DNA of 13,306 nt from Deltaproteobacteria bacterium (GTDB lineage: Bacteria > Desulfobacterota > DSM-4660 > Desulfatiglandales > Desulfatiglandaceae): assembly GCA_021159525.1 (NCBI GenBank), contig JAGHEC010000039.1, forward strand, positions 1-13,306, read 5' to 3'. The notes below the pieces were generated by a model, which worked only from the letters and a program-made list of their open reading frames with translations, was not told where the DNA came from and did not search any database. A program made the position numbers and the translations under genes. Shown here piece by piece: positions 1 through 7,215 of the stretch (position 1 is its first letter; each line of letters starts with the position of its first letter).

Positions 1-715
1 CCCCCACGGATCCTCCGGCAGGGTCCCGGGGTTGAATCGACTCCAGAGTTGGCAGAGCCTCCTCGCCCTGAGCGCGCTCCAAAAAGCCGTTCTCAAAGAC
101 CGGTTGGCCAGAACAGGCTTTCGGGACAGGGGCCGCGTCGGGTTGAGGCAGCGATGGCCCCCTCAATGGAGACTTCCCGGAAGGAATTGAAATCCAAAGC
201 CTCGGACCATGAGGCCTGGGTCCTGACCCGGCCTGACCCGGCTTGTCATAAAGATTGATCACCAGTCGATGGGGATTCTCCATTAAAAAGGCACGCATTT
301 TGACAAAATCCTTGGGAAGCCCGATACGAACCAGAAGCCCATCATCCACGCTCTCTATCTTTACCCATGAATCAAATGTCTTATATCTGCGGAATGGAGA
401 GATTTGGGTGACAACATTTGGCAATGCCAGATGCAGTTCGCGTCCGTTTACTGCGGGTTCGTCAAACAAGACCCTATCCGAAAACTGGAATACGATTGAG
501 GCGTAATCCTTGTGCCGTCCGCCCCGCATGGTCTCCAGAACGGGCCGGACCCGGCGCTTGGATTGGGGGGCTTCAACAGTGCGGTTCTGCGCCAGGATGG
601 GCTGTCCGAACCGGTTGGCGAGATATGATGAAAAACAAAAGGCCACGGGAATAAGGTGCACCGCAGCAACAAAGCCTGCAATAAAAAAACATATTTTTCT
701 TGCACTCGGCTTCAA
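1..715 (-). CDS. Membrane-anchored AMIN-domain protein, partial (runs off left edge)
   Basis: A minus-strand frame stays open from about position 724 to the window edge, so the C-terminus is missing. There is an in-frame TGA at 727-725 and no ATG after it; the first usable start is TTG at 715, with only a weak GAG upstream, so the start is uncertain. Seen: a basic N-terminus followed by a hydrophobic segment (about residues 8-28, ICFFIAGFVAAVHLIPVAFC), a short linker, then a beta-rich stretch (about 68-157) that begins DYASIVFQFSD and ends NPHRLVINLYD. That pattern matches AMIN domains, which bind cell-wall or envelope polymers and occur in secreted amidases and secretion or export proteins. 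Beyond about residue 160 the chain is Pro/Gly-rich and I recognise nothing. The gene lies about 105 bases downstream of the exporter on the same strand, so a joint envelope or export role is inferred. The AMIN call rests on pattern only. Confidence 0.6.
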   Translation of the reverse strand, partial: MKPSARKICFFIAGFVAAVHLIPVAFCFSSYLANRFGQPILAQNRTVEAPQSKRRVRPVLETMRGGRHKDYASIVFQFSDRVLFDEPAVNGRELHLALPNVVTQISPFRRYKTFDSWVKIESVDDGLLVRIGLPKDFVKMRAFLMENPHRLVINLYDKPGQAGSGPRPHGPRLWISIPSGKSPLRGPSLPQPDAAPVPKACSGQPVFENGFLERAQGEEALPTLESIQPRDPAGGSVG

Positions 716-820
716 TTTCTTTACTCATTCAAGGGCGTTATCCCCGCCCCGTCGGCTGTCACCGTCCTGCCCTATGCCCTTCGCCCTGCACGTCACAACT
801 TTCCCCATGTGCTTTGCGCC

Positions 821-3193
821 TTATGGCACATAAATCGTATCCCCCGGATAAATATAGATATTTGCTTCAGGTACCCTGCCTGCAATGCCGTTTTCGAGGT
901 TGTAGCGCAGGTTCTCCTGCTTCCCGTTTACCACGCGAACAATGGCGATGTTCTCTGTATCGGCCCATTCCGTAACCCCGCCGGCCATGGAAATGGCCTG
1001 GAAAAGAGTCATATTGTCGGCCAGTTTATACTGATCCGGCCTATTGACCTCCCCAAGGACATAAAATACTTTTTCCTCTTCGGGTTCATAGATTGTCAAT
1101 TCCCTGAACTTGACATAGACCATGTCGCCGTTTTTTATCCTGGGGAGTGGTTCCTCGCTTTCTTTGTTCAAAAAAAGCTGAAGGTTGAAGATCTCATCCA
1201 CATTGCCCTTCCTGACGATAAGGATTTTGCTCAGATCGGCGTTATCCGTCTCTCCCCCTGCCGCCACAATCAGGTCTAAGAGATTCATGTCCTCCCTGGG
1301 CTCATATGTGCCGGGATCGTTGACCGCTCCGAAGATCCGGACTTTGTTTTTAACATCCTCCTCCAGTTTTTCAGGGGGCGGGGTCCAGGGCATCAGGGTC
1401 CGCTTGATGTTTCCGAAGTTGGGGGAAATGGGCACAAATAAAATGTCGTTTTCCTGAAGGGGCGTCAGGAGCCTGGGATCTCCTGTAATCGTAAACTGGT
1501 AGAGATTGATCTTGATACGCTCGGCCTCCTCTCCTCTTTTTCTCAGGATGCAGGCGTCGCTCATAACAGCGCCGTCCACTGCACCGCCGGCCATGTTGAG
1601 GGCCGCCTGAACATTGGCGCCTTCCCTCACAATATATACGCCCGGGTTTGCCACATGGCCCAGGACCTGGACAAACTGGCGCTTTTCAATGATGCTGACC
1701 TCCATCTTGGAATCCCTGGTAAGGTACTTGGGGAGCTTCTTTCCAATTGCCTCTTTGATTCGCTCGATGGTCAGGCCATTTACATAAATATGGCCTACAT
1801 CCTCGATATAGACATAACCGTTAGCATCCACTTCGAACTGGTTGAGCTTATATATTTTGTCCTGAATGTATTGATCCTTCCCTTCCGCCCGGCCAGGCAC
1901 ATTGATAAAAAGGAGATCCCCTGCATCCACCCTTTTCTGATAAACCCTTGGAGAGGGCACCATCAACACGTCATTGGGTTGAAGGACGATTTTCTCATCT
2001 GTCACACGCATTTCCCGATATCCGTCACGCGTTTCCCGTCGGAGCTTCAAACCGACGTCGACCACCCCTTCCAACAGACCCCCTGCCGTATCAATCAGGC
2101 GCCGAACCGGTGTAACCGTGGGCACGCGATACCATCCTGGGTACCGAACCCCCCCCCTAATCTGGATGTACCGTTCGCTTTCAAGCAGCTTAACCGATAT
2201 CTTTTCTCCTTTCTCCATAAATTTGGCGAGTTTTGGCGTCAATTCCCGTTCCAGATCGGCAAGTCTCAGGCCCTCAACCGATACCCGGCCTATGCTCATC
2301 ATGTAGATATTTCCATCCGGGGCCACATCATATACCGTGCTCATTTCGGGCTGGCCCGGGACATGGATTTCCAACACGTCGCCCCCTGCCAGGGCACGCG
2401 AATCTTCAGAAACCACCGAAGGCCCTTTTGGGGCAGCGGGCGTCGGGTCAGGCAATGCCTCCTCCCCCTTTGTCCCCTTGCCTTCGGCCTTGCCCTGCTC
2501 CACCCCGGCCTCGGGGCCCGGCCCTGGAGCTTCGGCACTTGCCCTCCCTTCAGGTGGAGAGGCAACCTCGTTGGAGAAAGGACTTTCAGGCCCTCCGGAC
2601 GAATCAAAGGCCGTGACGGCGAAAAAATAATCCTTATCATCAGTGAGCCCGTGAAGGGTTATCTCGGCAATATTCCCATCCACAATAATCGGAGGCGGAC
2701 CTTCGGCTGCATAATCGGCTGGGTCAGGCCGGTAAGGCGGGCCTGATTTTGTGTCGTAATAGATCTTGTAGCCGGCAGGGGTCGGATCCTTCTGGGCCTC
2801 CCACCTGAGGGTAATCTCCTTGGTTTTTTTGGGGACATCGACACCGGCTTGACCATCTGGAGCCGATCCCGGTCGAGCAGTCTCAGGCGAGCAAACAGGG
2901 GTGCGGGAAGACGGGGGGGCATCCGTGGACTTGGCAGCTGATCGGGCATGGGCGCCGGCTATGATAATAGTTGTGCCCCTGCCCTTGTCGGCCGGCTCAA
3001 GCCCTTTCGCAAAGATATCAAAGAGGGGCGGGGCCGGGCGCCCAAGAATCCCGAGGGCACGGACTTGGGCATTGCCACTGTGCTTAAGACAATTCGGCTG
3101 CGGTCCAGCCTCTGCCGTTCCATTGCATGCCATAAGCAGCATCAACAGGAACTGCGCCATAACCTGAAAAAGATTTTTTTTCATACCGTGCAT
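821..3193 (-). CDS. Wza-like outer-membrane polysaccharide export lipoprotein with FN3 and four SLBB domains
   Basis: Predicted outer-membrane channel component for exopolysaccharide export. The N-terminus has KK, a hydrophobic stretch and a lipobox LLMAC (Cys23); Asn24 at +2 is compatible with outer-membrane sorting. A low-complexity linker leads to a fibronectin type III domain (about 125-212), then a Pro/Gly/Glu-rich linker (about 213-260). Next come a Poly_export domain (265-337), SLBB1 (342-412), a second Poly_export domain (421-502) and SLBB2-4 (506-588, 617-696, 709-789). SLBB hallmarks such as GxVxxPGxY and the AGG turn recur (VANPGVY, VNDPGTY; AGGL, AGGA, AGGE, AGGV). At 790 residues it is about twice the length of E. 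coli Wza, because the export module is duplicated and FN3 is added. Start: ATG 3193 has an AGAGGG about six bases upstream; the internal ATG 3184 would give a more usual MKKN start but a longer spacing. A sigma-70-like promoter lies 60-90 bases upstream. The AMIN-protein gene follows on the same strand. Confidence 0.9.
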   Translation of the reverse strand: MHGMKKNLFQVMAQFLLMLLMACNGTAEAGPQPNCLKHSGNAQVRALGILGRPAPPLFDIFAKGLEPADKGRGTTIIIAGAHARSAAKSTDAPPSSRTPVCSPETARPGSAPDGQAGVDVPKKTKEITLRWEAQKDPTPAGYKIYYDTKSGPPYRPDPADYAAEGPPPIIVDGNIAEITLHGLTDDKDYFFAVTAFDSSGGPESPFSNEVASPPEGRASAEAPGPGPEAGVEQGKAEGKGTKGEEALPDPTPAAPKGPSVVSEDSRALAGGDVLEIHVPGQPEMSTVYDVAPDGNIYMMSIGRVSVEGLRLADLERELTPKLAKFMEKGEKISVKLLESERYIQIRGGVRYPGWYRVPTVTPVRRLIDTAGGLLEGVVDVGLKLRRETRDGYREMRVTDEKIVLQPNDVLMVPSPRVYQKRVDAGDLLFINVPGRAEGKDQYIQDKIYKLNQFEVDANGYVYIEDVGHIYVNGLTIERIKEAIGKKLPKYLTRDSKMEVSIIEKRQFVQVLGHVANPGVYIVREGANVQAALNMAGGAVDGAVMSDACILRKRGEEAERIKINLYQFTITGDPRLLTPLQENDILFVPISPNFGNIKRTLMPWTPPPEKLEEDVKNKVRIFGAVNDPGTYEPREDMNLLDLIVAAGGETDNADLSKILIVRKGNVDEIFNLQLFLNKESEEPLPRIKNGDMVYVKFRELTIYEPEEEKVFYVLGEVNRPDQYKLADNMTLFQAISMAGGVTEWADTENIAIVRVVNGKQENLRYNLENGIAGRVPEANIYIYPGDTIYVP

Positions 3194-3253
3194 CCGATGC
3201 CCTCTTTCGTGTTGTCAAAGGATGGAGATGCGCGACCCCGACATCGGAGAATA

Positions 3254-3282
3254 TTTATAGGAAATTCGAGAATAAATAGCAA
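3254..3282 (-). promoter_or_regulatory. Putative sigma-70 promoter of the exporter gene
   Basis: Read on the minus strand: -35 TTGCTA (3282-3277), a 17-base spacer and -10 TATAAA (3259-3254). The match is 4/6 and 5/6 to the housekeeping consensus. It would start a transcript near 3247 with a leader of about 54 bases before ATG 3193. This is pattern match only; the surrounding DNA is AT-rich and chance matches are possible. Confidence 0.4.
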
Positions 3283-3491
3283 TACCGATATGAGCTGCCT
3301 GCATAAATCGCATGCAATGCCCTCACTTGCGCCGGAGCAGGGCAAAAGAATCGCTGAAGGGCTCATCTCATTATTGACACAACCCCTCCATCTGCTGTAG
3401 TTTTAATAATTAGGCCATTACAATTTGTTTCTGAGAGGATAACCGTTCACGGGGACTTGAGGTCTCCTTGATACATTGATATGAGAAAACC
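3283..3491. other. Intergenic stretch, no gene recognised
   Basis: No credible coding region. Seen only: a weak hairpin-like pair GGGGAC / GTCTCC around 3450-3466 without a U-tract, and general AT-richness around 3400-3430. Together with the promoter on its left and the interspersed repeat on its right, this separates the minus-strand export genes from the plus-strand deacetylase operon. Confidence 0.5.
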
Positions 3492-3495
3492 GTAT

Positions 3496-3608
3496 CAGCT
3501 CAATAAGTAGGGGATAACAGCGAACCTAGCACCGGGGCACGAGGATTTTTCTTGCGCCCTCCCGGCAGTCGCGTCAGAAAAACCCTTCTACCCCCATTTA
3601 TTGAGCTG
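3496..3608 (+). repeat. Interspersed repeat copy 1, MITE-like, short form
   Basis: The ends form an imperfect terminal inverted repeat: the left end begins CAGCTCAATAAGTAGGGG and the right end, reverse-complemented, begins CAGCTCAATAAATGGGGG. The match may extend a few bases outwards to 3492 and 3612. A second, inner pair follows (left AGGATTTTTCTTGCG, right reverse-complemented AGGGTTTTTCTGACGCG), so most of the element can fold back on itself. Positions 3554-3611 match 7497-7554 of copy 2 at 56 of 58 bases, and 3504-3555 resembles 7224-7279. It lacks the roughly 220-base centre found in copy 2. It contains no coding region, and I see no clear target-site duplication. A non-autonomous element is inferred. 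Confidence 0.75.
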
Positions 3609-3691
3609 TTACCTTTTTTTTACCATTCATCATTCGATATCGGACGTTTCACGCCGACCGCAAAATTCGACGAGGATCTTTTTCTCCTTTA

Positions 3692-3726
3692 TTCGATGTT
3701 GCACGTTCGATGTTCGATGTTCATGG
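3692..3726 (+). repeat. Heptanucleotide tandem repeat (TTCGATG-like)
   Basis: Five consecutive 7-base units: TTCGATG, TTGCACG, TTCGATG, TTCGATG, TTCATGG. A more degenerate stretch with the same period (TTCATCA, TTCGATA, TCGGACG, TTTCACG) lies at about 3626-3653. It resembles the short tandemly repeated repetitive sequences described in cyanobacteria in period only. It sits in the leader of the deacetylase gene; no function can be read from it. Confidence 0.65.
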
Positions 3727-3895
3727 CTTCCACGGCAACGTTTAAATTTCAAATATTTTGGGCTGGGATTTAGGACCGAGATCTCCCCCTGTAACCCAAG
3801 GGGCGGAGCTATGCCTGTTCACGGTCCATCTTTTTTGCGCGCACGCCTCCCAGACAGCCCAACCTCAAATCAGTGTACCCCGGGTTCTTTGTCGC

Positions 3896-4750
3896 ATGAT
3901 ACAGAACTACCTCACCGTCGATATCGAAGATTATTACCAGGTTTCCGCATTCGAGCCTCTTGTCGGTCTCGCAAAATGGGATCGGTATCCCTCAAGGGTG
4001 GTTCGGAACACCAGGATGCTCCTTAACATGCTGGATGGCCGCGGGGTCAAGGCTACCTTTTTTGTCCTGGCGTGGGTAGGTGAAAGGTATCCGCAGCTCG
4101 TAAAAGAAATCGCGGCCAATGGACACCCTATCGGGTGCCACAGCTATCAGCACCGCCTCATATACACCCTCTCTCCCGATGAATTCAAAGAGGACACGCA
4201 TCGGGCAAAAGATATACTGGAACAAATCACCGGACTGAGAGTAACCGGATACCGGGCCCCCAGCTACTCGATTACCAAACACTCCCTGTGGGCGTATGAT
4301 ATCCTGGAGGAATTGGGCTTTGTATTCAGTTCCAGCGTTTTTCCCATTTACCACGACCGGTACGGCATACCAGACGCTCCAAGGTTTGCATACAGGGTCC
4401 CGCACCACGACCTGGTGGAATATCCCATCTCCACCGCCCGCTTTTTAGGATACAATATCCCGGTATCAGGCGGGGGGTATTTCCGGCTCTTTCCCTACGC
4501 GTTTGCCAGATTGGCCCTGTCCAGGATCAACAACAAGGAACATCAACCCTTTGTCTTCTTTATCCACCCCTGGGAAATGGACCCGGATCAACCCAGGATA
4601 GCCCATGCCAGCCTGCGGTCAAGGCTCAGGCATTATACCAATCTGGATAAAACTAAAGAGCGCTTTCACAAACTGCTGAATGAGTTTTCATTTATCCCTG
4701 TCCCCGAAAGGCAACCAATTGAAGTTTATCGAGTTAATGGGGCCTATTGA
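3896..4750 (+). CDS. XrtA-type polysaccharide deacetylase
   Basis: Predicted carbohydrate esterase of the NodB fold, likely removing N-acetyl groups from an exopolysaccharide or its precursor. Seen with ATG 3896 (284 residues): NYLTVDIEDYYQVSAFE at the N-terminus with Asp9 and Asp12 (NodB motif 1), FFVLAWVGERYP, metal-binding HSYQH (His82, His86), GYRAPSYS (Arg120) and HPWEMDP (His224). The VDxEDYxQVSAFE and RAPSYS signatures are typical of the deacetylase accompanying exosortase A (TIGR03006/DUF3473 type). The frame is open upstream to 3758, but family members start a few residues before the VDxED motif, so ATG 3896 is preferred; no strong ribosome binding site precedes it. No signal peptide, so it should be cytoplasmic. 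It is first of three closely spaced plus-strand genes. Its last codons and stop overlap a 9-base tandem repeat. Confidence 0.9.
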   Translation: MIQNYLTVDIEDYYQVSAFEPLVGLAKWDRYPSRVVRNTRMLLNMLDGRGVKATFFVLAWVGERYPQLVKEIAANGHPIGCHSYQHRLIYTLSPDEFKEDTHRAKDILEQITGLRVTGYRAPSYSITKHSLWAYDILEELGFVFSSSVFPIYHDRYGIPDAPRFAYRVPHHDLVEYPISTARFLGYNIPVSGGGYFRLFPYAFARLALSRINNKEHQPFVFFIHPWEMDPDQPRIAHASLRSRLRHYTNLDKTKERFHKLLNEFSFIPVPERQPIEVYRVNGAY

Positions 4751-4762
4751 GTTCATTGGGCT
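4727..4762 (-). repeat. 9-base tandem repeat over the deacetylase stop codon
   Basis: Four degenerate 9-base units on the plus strand: TATCGAGTT, AATGGGGCC, TATTGAGTT, CATTGGGCT. Reverse-complemented they read AACTCGATA-like, the same unit found in the two following genes but in opposite orientation. The array encodes the last residues YRVNGAY and includes the TGA stop (4748-4750). Confidence 0.6.
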
Positions 4763-4802
4763 GCCGCAGCTCTGGATCCCGATGATCCTGTAAATTTTGT
4801 CA

Positions 4803-5909
4803 ATGGACGTGCATATTCGAGAAATCCAATCCGCGGATGCCTCTAAATGGGATGCCTATGTCCATTCACATCCTCGGGCCACACTCTACCACCTCTATGG
4901 CTGGCGGACCGTCCTTGAAAAAGCTTACGGCCACAAGACCTGCTATCTCGCCGCCACCAACTCAACAAACCCAGTAAACTCAAGTAACTCAACAAACCCG
5001 ATCATCGGTCTCCTCCCCATGGTCCATCTCAAGCACGTTCTTTTTGGCAACACCCTCATTTCCATGCCCTTCTTTGATCTTGGGGGCATCCTGGCAGACG
5101 ACGAGAAAACCGAACAAGCGCTTCTCAATCATGCAATAAGGCTTGGGAAAAAGATGAAGGCCAGCACCATCGAACTTCGCCACGCCCAACCCCTTTCATG
5201 CCTCAACTCAACAAACTCAATAAATCCAACAAACCCTGCTTCTGTCGCGACCCGATCCAACAAAGTCCGGATGCTCCTCAATCTCCCCAATTCCTCAGAT
5301 TACTTAATGAAATCCTTCAAATCCAAACTCAGAAGCCAGATCAAGAAACCCATGAAAGAGGGCTTGGTTGCCAAAATCGGGGGGTTCGAATTGATCCAGG
5401 ATTTTTATCATGTTTTTTCGGTTAACATGAGGGATTTAGGGTCTCCTGTCCATTCCAGCCGACTCATGAAAAGTGTGCTCGATGAATTTCCGAAACATGC
5501 AAGAATCGTTATGGTCTATGGCACGCATGGGCCTATGGCCTGCAGCCTCATCATGGGCTTCAAGGATACGCTTGAGAACCCCTGGGCCTCTTCCCTTCGA
5601 CAATACAGCCGCCTCAGCCCTAATATGCTTCTCTACTGGAGCATGCTGGCATATGCCTGCGACAATGGTTTTATCAGATTCGACTTCGGCCGATCCACCC
5701 CCGGCGAGGGGACCTGCAGGTTCAAGAAACAGTGGGGCGCTCAACCATACCCCTTGCACTGGCACTACATTTTCCTTAAGGGCCATCGACCTGCTGATGC
5801 ACCCGACCATAGGTCCAGGTTTGAATCCCTCGTCAGATACTGGCAAAAACTGCCGGTGCCTGTTACAAGACTCATAGGGCCACTCATCAGAAAACATATT
5901 GGATTATAG
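4803..5909 (+). CDS. FemAB/GNAT-like XrtA/PEP-CTERM-associated protein
   Basis: Predicted acyl- or aminoacyl-transferase of the FemAB/GNAT fold, of the type found next to exosortase-A polysaccharide loci; the true substrate of this family is not established. Seen: the N-terminus resembles family members (SKWDAYVHSHPRATLYHLYGW), a central LLPMVHLKH and FFDLGGILAD region, then YGTHGPMACSLIMGFKDTLENPWASS, and the C-terminal signature FDFGRSTPGEGTCRFKKQWGA. ATG 4803 gives 368 residues; TTG 4797 in frame is an alternative, and neither has a clear ribosome binding site. Two Asn/Ser/Thr/Pro-rich inserts (residues 53-67 and 135-146) come from 9-base tandem repeats and probably form surface loops. It starts 52 bases after the deacetylase stop and ends 14 bases before the aminotransferase, so cotranscription is likely. 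Confidence 0.85.
   Translation: MDVHIREIQSADASKWDAYVHSHPRATLYHLYGWRTVLEKAYGHKTCYLAATNSTNPVNSSNSTNPIIGLLPMVHLKHVLFGNTLISMPFFDLGGILADDEKTEQALLNHAIRLGKKMKASTIELRHAQPLSCLNSTNSINPTNPASVATRSNKVRMLLNLPNSSDYLMKSFKSKLRSQIKKPMKEGLVAKIGGFELIQDFYHVFSVNMRDLGSPVHSSRLMKSVLDEFPKHARIVMVYGTHGPMACSLIMGFKDTLENPWASSLRQYSRLSPNMLLYWSMLAYACDNGFIRFDFGRSTPGEGTCRFKKQWGAQPYPLHWHYIFLKGHRPADAPDHRSRFESLVRYWQKLPVPVTRLIGPLIRKHIGL
4959..5003 (+). repeat. 9-base tandem repeat inside the FemAB-like gene, array 1
   Basis: Five in-frame 9-base units: AACTCAACA, AACCCAGTA, AACTCAAGT, AACTCAACA, AACCCGATC. They encode NST, NPV, NSS, NST and NPI, inserted between the segments TCYLAAT and IGLLPMV. Confidence 0.8.
5205..5240 (+). repeat. 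9-base tandem repeat inside the FemAB-like gene, array 2
   Basis: Four in-frame units: AACTCAACA, AACTCAATA, AATCCAACA, AACCCTGCT, encoding NST, NSI, NPT and NPA. It has the same unit and reading frame as the array at 4959-5003, 200 bases downstream in the same gene. Confidence 0.8.
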
Positions 5910-5923
5910 CCGGGTTTGACTGA

Positions 5924-7186
5924 ATGCCCATAAGAAGAACCCTTCCCCCCGCCGCCGCCCCCATCTACCCGCGAGACATCCTGTCGGGCCTGTCGGGCCT
6001 GCGTCACGGGAGGCAGGAACTTGATCGCTTCAAAACCGGGCTCAAAGATTATTTCGGGGTGCAACACTGTTTTCTGGTCTCTTCCGGAAGGGCCGCATTA
6101 ACCCTGATCCTCAGGAGCCTGAAAGATCTGAAGCCAGATGCGGATCAGGTCCTTATCCCGGCCTATACGTGTTATTCAGTACCCTCAGCCATCGTACGCG
6201 CAGGCCTGAAAGTTCAACCGTGCGAAATGGATCCCAACAAACTTGATTTTGACTACACCCAATTATCCAGGCTTCTCCTGCCACCCGCCAAACTCCATGA
6301 ACCTGCTAAACCCAACAAACCCAAGCAGACCCCAAACCCCTTTCTCGCCATCGTTCCCGCACATCTCTACGGCATCCCCGCGGATATGGACCGTCTCCGA
6401 TCCCTGCTCAATGACACCGATATTGCAATCGTGGAAGATGCAGCCCAGGCCATGGGAGCGAGAAAAAACGGAAAGCTGCTTGGAACACTTGGCGATGCCA
6501 GTTTTTTCAGCCTGGGGCGGGGAAAGGCCTTGTCCACCGTAGAGGGAGGCATTATCCTCACGAACAGAGAAGACATCGCTCGTCGGATTTCATCATTCTT
6601 GAACAAGACACCAGTTTACATCCCATTTGAATTATTCAAATTGATCATCGAAGCGGTCGTCTTAAACCTCTTTACGCACCCAACCCTCTTCTGGCTGCCG
6701 AAATCTCTTTCCATTCTCAAGCTCGGCGAAACCGTATATGATCCGAGTTTCAAAATCAGACGGATGCACCCCTTTCAGGCCGGTATGGCCCAAAACTGGC
6801 AGCGCAGGCTAAAAAAATTTCAAATCATCCGTAAGGAATGCGCAAAATTTTGGTCAAAGCTCACCGAAGGGCTTAACACCAATGAACTATCATGCATCAA
6901 ACATCTGGTTGAATCAGATGTGATTCGCTTTCCCATCAGCATTAAAAATCCCTCGCTTCGAAAATGGATATTGGAGCTAAGCAACCAAAAAGGCCTCGGA
7001 ATAATGCCTGGTTATCCCGATTCCATCGATGCCGTCCCCGCGCTCGGGGGCTTCTTTCCCGACAAGGATTTCCCTGTAGCCAAACAATACGCCCGGCAAA
7101 TCATCACCCTCCCTGTCCACCCCTATGTTACAAAAAGCGACAGAGCAAGTATTTCGGATTTCATACTGAAAGCTTTTTCCAAATGA
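5924..7186 (+). CDS. DegT/DnrJ/EryC1/StrS-family PLP aminotransferase
   Basis: Predicted pyridoxal-phosphate sugar aminotransferase (fold type I), likely making an amino sugar for the exopolysaccharide; the substrate cannot be read. Seen in 420 residues: phosphate-binding SSGRAALTLILRSL (53-66), IPAYTCYSVPSAI (78-90), the cofactor-contacting VEDAAQAMGA with Asp172, and GDASFFSLGRGKALSTVEGGI, in which Lys201 is the probable Schiff-base lysine. C-terminal features such as PGYPDSI and ITLPVHPYVTKSD are typical of the family. Residues about 122-138 (PAKLHEPAKPNKPKQTP) are an unusual basic/proline insert generated by the 9-base repeat. The start ATG lies 14 bases after the FemAB-like stop and lacks a strong ribosome binding site, suggesting translation linked to the upstream gene. 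Last gene of the three-gene group; the interspersed repeat starts 30 bases after its stop. Confidence 0.88.
   Translation: MPIRRTLPPAAAPIYPRDILSGLSGLRHGRQELDRFKTGLKDYFGVQHCFLVSSGRAALTLILRSLKDLKPDADQVLIPAYTCYSVPSAIVRAGLKVQPCEMDPNKLDFDYTQLSRLLLPPAKLHEPAKPNKPKQTPNPFLAIVPAHLYGIPADMDRLRSLLNDTDIAIVEDAAQAMGARKNGKLLGTLGDASFFSLGRGKALSTVEGGIILTNREDIARRISSFLNKTPVYIPFELFKLIIEAVVLNLFTHPTLFWLPKSLSILKLGETVYDPSFKIRRMHPFQAGMAQNWQRRLKKFQIIRKECAKFWSKLTEGLNTNELSCIKHLVESDVIRFPISIKNPSLRKWILELSNQKGLGIMPGYPDSIDAVPALGGFFPDKDFPVAKQYARQIITLPVHPYVTKSDRASISDFILKAFSK
6291..6326 (+). repeat. 9-base tandem repeat inside the aminotransferase gene, other frame
   Basis: Four units: AACTCCATG, AACCTGCTA, AACCCAACA, AACCCAAGC. 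They are the same 9-base DNA unit as in the FemAB-like gene, but codons are offset by one base, so they encode KLHEPAKPNKPK instead of NST/NPx triplets. Confidence 0.7.
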
Positions 7187-7215
7187 GGCGGTTGACCGAC
7201 GCGGCTTAATGGCAT

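Noticed and set aside
1655..2746. Long plus-strand open frame of 363 codons
   Set aside because: Fully antisense to the exporter, whose domains are clear; the translation shows no family pattern.
3496..3506. Descent of the repeat ends (CAGCTCAATAA) from the 9-base unit AACTCAATA
   Set aside because: The shared run is only eight bases, too short to separate from chance.
3758..3895. 46-residue N-terminal extension of the deacetylase
   Set aside because: Family members start just before the VDxED motif; the extension contains no signal peptide or domain.
4959..5240. CRISPR-like array
   Set aside because: Units are 9 bases, directly adjacent and in frame, with no unique spacers.
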